From WLMZ01 sp043747765 (GTDB lineage Bacteria; Actinomycetota; Acidimicrobiia; Acidimicrobiales; Ilumatobacteraceae), in assembly GCA_043747765.1 (NCBI GenBank), contig JAYTOM010000348.1:1-6018 (forward strand): a stretch of DNA of 6,018 nt, written 5' to 3'. The notes beneath the pieces are model-generated. The model was given only the letters and a program-made list of their open reading frames with translations. It was not told where the DNA came from and did no database searches. Below are positions 5,247 to 6,018 of this stretch, piece after piece. How positions within the stretch are numbered: position 1 is the stretch's first letter; the number at the start of each line of letters is the position of its first letter. The position numbers were made by a program, and so were the translations under genes.

Positions 5247-5590
5247 CCATCACCCGGATCTTTGGAGTCCTGACGCAATCGGCGCGTGGTCTGGAGCCGA
5301 CATTCGTCGTTCTGTGGCTCGCGTTCTGTGCGCGTGACGTAGCGCCGTGCATGTTTTGGATGGTCACGCCTCGAGAACGATGACGTTCGCCGTTGACGAC
5401 GCCCGCGATTTGGGACGCGCTTGGTTCTATCGACGGCGTCGATCCGATTCTGGACGTCGACGCGAATGAGTTCGGCGGGTCCGCCGACGGGACGTCGAGT
5501 TCGACCGCGTCACCGCCCACAAGGCGCCCTCGCTTACTCGCCGGCGGGTGTCGTTCGGCGCCGACGGTATGTACTCGAAGTCGCGCATGG
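5247..5590. other. 344 bases with no intact gene, possible decayed coding sequence
   Basis: No frame with a start site, a domain or continuous openness covers this stretch. Two segments nevertheless have strong coding-type composition: about 5405-5510 in one frame phase (plus-strand reading IWDALGSIDGVDPILDVD) and about 5497-5592 in another (plus-strand reading EFDRVTAHKAPSL, minus-strand reading MRDFEYIPSAPNDT). The phase change between them is what a frameshifted pseudogene would show. The strand is ambiguous, since both strands share the GC-rich positions. A 9-base direct repeat CGTTCTGTG (5308-5316 and 5322-5330) is also present. I recognise no family. Confidence 0.4.
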
Positions 5591-6018
5591 TCACAGTCGG
5601 CTCGTTGGCATCGGCTCGTGCTCGTTCGTGCCTTGGATCGTTGCGTCGGGGTCCCGGTCGAAGTGGGTGACTGTGATTCCTGGCGCGATTTCGCGGGGTT
5701 GCCGAGCGTGAAAGCCAAGCGATGTGTACAGGGCCGTAGTCGGCGTATTGGCGGTTCCGGTCGACACGACGGTCGGGCCCGATGGGTTGAGTGCTGCGGT
5801 GAGAAGCGCGCGGGCGATGCCTTGGCGGAGGTGTGGCGTGTCCACCTTGAGCCGGTCGATGTCGACGATCCCGTCAGCTCGCACGTCACAGGCTGCCACG
5901 CCGACGAGCATGCCGTCGACAAGCACGCCGCTCCAGACCAGCTCGGCTCGTTGCAGATCTACAACCGTGTCGGCAAAGTTCGGTATTCCGTCGAACCCGA
6001 TCAGTGCTGCTTCGATTC
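5591..6018 (-). CDS. GNAT-family N-acetyltransferase, partial (5' end outside window)
   Basis: The visible 141 residues continue open through the right edge of the window, so the start is missing; an internal GTG at 5926 is not the real start. The acetyl-CoA-binding motif A is present: a strand VDIDRLKVDTPHL, then the pyrophosphate loop RQGIAR (visible residues 64-69) and helix ALLTAAL. Motif B follows with ANTPTTALYTSLGFH (about 89-103), the usual Y-xx-LGF signature. The segment before it (LVWSGVLVDGMLVGVAACDV) gives the central beta strands. It is a cytoplasmic enzyme transferring an acetyl group to an amine; the substrate cannot be told. The final ~20 residues are polar and probably disordered. 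Missing sequence is likely a short N-terminal part only (about 20-40 residues), judging by family size. Confidence 0.87.
   Translation of the reverse strand, partial: IEAALIGFDGIPNFADTVVDLQRAELVWSGVLVDGMLVGVAACDVRADGIVDIDRLKVDTPHLRQGIARALLTAALNPSGPTVVSTGTANTPTTALYTSLGFHARQPREIAPGITVTHFDRDPDATIQGTNEHEPMPTSRL

Noticed and set aside
4933..5922. A 329-codon minus-strand frame across the GNAT gene, the decayed stretch and the propeller remnant.
   Set aside because: Within the GNAT and propeller regions it is in the wrong frame relative to the real motifs. Only the middle part (about 5405-5510) may reflect decayed coding sequence, and that is reported as a finding.

Overview
The window looks like chromosomal DNA from a high-GC Gram-positive bacterium (Actinomycetota). 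The GC content is high, codons favour G or C at the third position, and it carries a DUF1918 protein, a family I know only from actinobacteria. I cannot name the genus. There are no rRNA or tRNA genes, CRISPR arrays, complete insertion sequences or phage genes. Seven protein-coding genes are well supported; one of them, the GNAT gene, runs off the right edge.

Layout, left to right. (1) 42-1088, plus strand: a zinc-less medium-chain alcohol dehydrogenase/quinone-reductase-like oxidoreductase. (2) 1089-1376: a convergent gap with no gene I can support. (3) 1377-2042, minus strand: a compact pair, DUF1918 protein then a two-CBS-domain protein, with an 18-base gap and a strong ribosome binding site for the second gene. 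(4) 2206-3246, minus strand: a YeiH/UPF0324 membrane transporter ('putative sulfate exporter' family). (5) 3317-4216, plus strand: a LysR-type regulator transcribed divergently from the transporter, with a promoter-like sequence placed so that the transcript would be leaderless. (6) 4216-4380: a possible 54-residue small ORF whose start overlaps the regulator stop and whose stop overlaps the next start. (7) 4377-4847: a DUF1003 two-helix membrane protein. (8) 4848-5042: a convergent gap with a clear hairpin. (9) 5043-5246, minus strand: the last ~67 residues of a PQQ-type beta-propeller protein with no body upstream. (10) 5247-5590: no intact gene, but coding-like composition that changes frame, as in a decayed gene. 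(11) 5591-6018, minus strand: a GNAT acetyltransferase cut by the window edge.

Functional reading. The transporter and regulator form the familiar pair in which a LysR protein controls the neighbouring UPF0324 exporter, plausibly responding to a small anion such as a sulfur oxyanion (inference). The DUF1918-CBS pair joins two small-protein families that in Mycobacterium tuberculosis both have members in the DosR dormancy regulon, which suggests a stress or energy-status role (inference). The right end, with a truncated propeller and a decayed-looking stretch beside a GNAT gene, looks like a rearranged or eroding locus. I see no convincing evidence of a wholly new system. The items most worth a second look are the coupled small ORF, the leaderless regulator promoter, the DUF1918-CBS operon and the eroded right-hand region.
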